From CAZEDL01 sp964585245 (GTDB lineage: Bacteria; Patescibacteriota; Patescibacteriia; Magasanikbacterales; GWA2-37-8), in the NCBI GenBank assembly GCA_964585245.1, contig CAZPCV010000052.1:1-5021 (forward strand): a stretch of DNA of 5,021 bases, written 5' to 3'. Positions 4,969 through 5,021 of the stretch are shown piece after piece. Position 1 is the stretch's first letter; the number at the start of each line of letters is the position of its first letter. Position numbers and translations under genes: made by a program. The notes beneath the pieces are model-generated. The model was not told the origin of the DNA. It saw only the letters and a list, made by a program, of their open reading frames with translations, and ran no database searches.

Positions 4969-5021
4969 GGTGGCCAACGGGAATTGAACCCGTATTGCGA
5001 GAGCCACAATCTCGCGTAATA
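4969..5021 (-). tRNA. tRNA-His (anticodon GUG), 5' part cut by window edge
   Basis: Read on the minus strand, the anticodon stem CGAGA/UCUCG (5010-5014 with 4998-5002) encloses the loop UUGUGGC with anticodon GUG, so it reads CAU and CAC histidine codons. The T stem ACGGG/CCCGU holds the loop UUCAAUU. The 3' acceptor half is UGGCCAC and the discriminator is C at 4969, as expected for histidine tRNAs, where C73 faces the extra G-1. No CCA is encoded (CCCC follows). The D arm and 5' acceptor strand lie beyond the right edge. Confidence 0.95.

Overview
The window looks like a compact bacterial chromosome segment, most likely from a member of the Candidate Phyla Radiation (Patescibacteria). The main pointers are a short two-helix pilin-like membrane protein of the T4SS_pilin type that is common in that group, a tight rpsO / NYN-nuclease / pnp gene run, very short intergenic gaps, and a complete tRNA gene with no encoded CCA. 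This placement is an inference from gene content; no 16S or phylogenetic marker is available here.

Layout, left to right: (1) the 5' portion of a minus-strand tRNA-Leu(UAG), cut by the window edge, with a likely promoter just upstream; (2) a GC-rich minus-strand gene for a small P-loop kinase/ATPase of the AAA_28 (NadR kinase-like) type, with a strong Shine-Dalgarno site and a GC-rich hairpin directly after its stop codon; (3) a strong intrinsic terminator that ends the next unit; (4) a minus-strand operon read as rpsO (ribosomal protein S15), NYN-domain ribonuclease, pnp (PNPase), with a recognisable promoter and structured leader before rpsO and a 60-nt long hairpin immediately before the pnp ribosome binding site; (5) a minus-strand secreted or membrane pilin-like protein; (6) a plus-strand tRNA-Arg(UCU) with a candidate promoter; (7) a bidirectional terminator; (8) the 3' portion of a convergent minus-strand tRNA-His(GUG), cut by the right edge.

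The central operon is an RNA-processing and translation module. S15 nucleates assembly of the 30S platform, the NYN protein is predicted to be a metal-dependent endoribonuclease, and PNPase is the phosphorolytic 3'-5' exoribonuclease. rpsO and pnp are also neighbours in many other bacteria. Here the NYN gene is inserted between them and overlaps the end of rpsO by 17 nt, so translational coupling is likely. The leader hairpins suggest two separate RNA-level controls: an S15-type control before rpsO and an RNase III-type control before pnp. The most interesting points are these leaders, the NYN insertion, the S15 acidic tail, and the PNPase active-site variant with an RGG tail. I see no CRISPR array, insertion sequence, toxin-antitoxin pair or phage gene.
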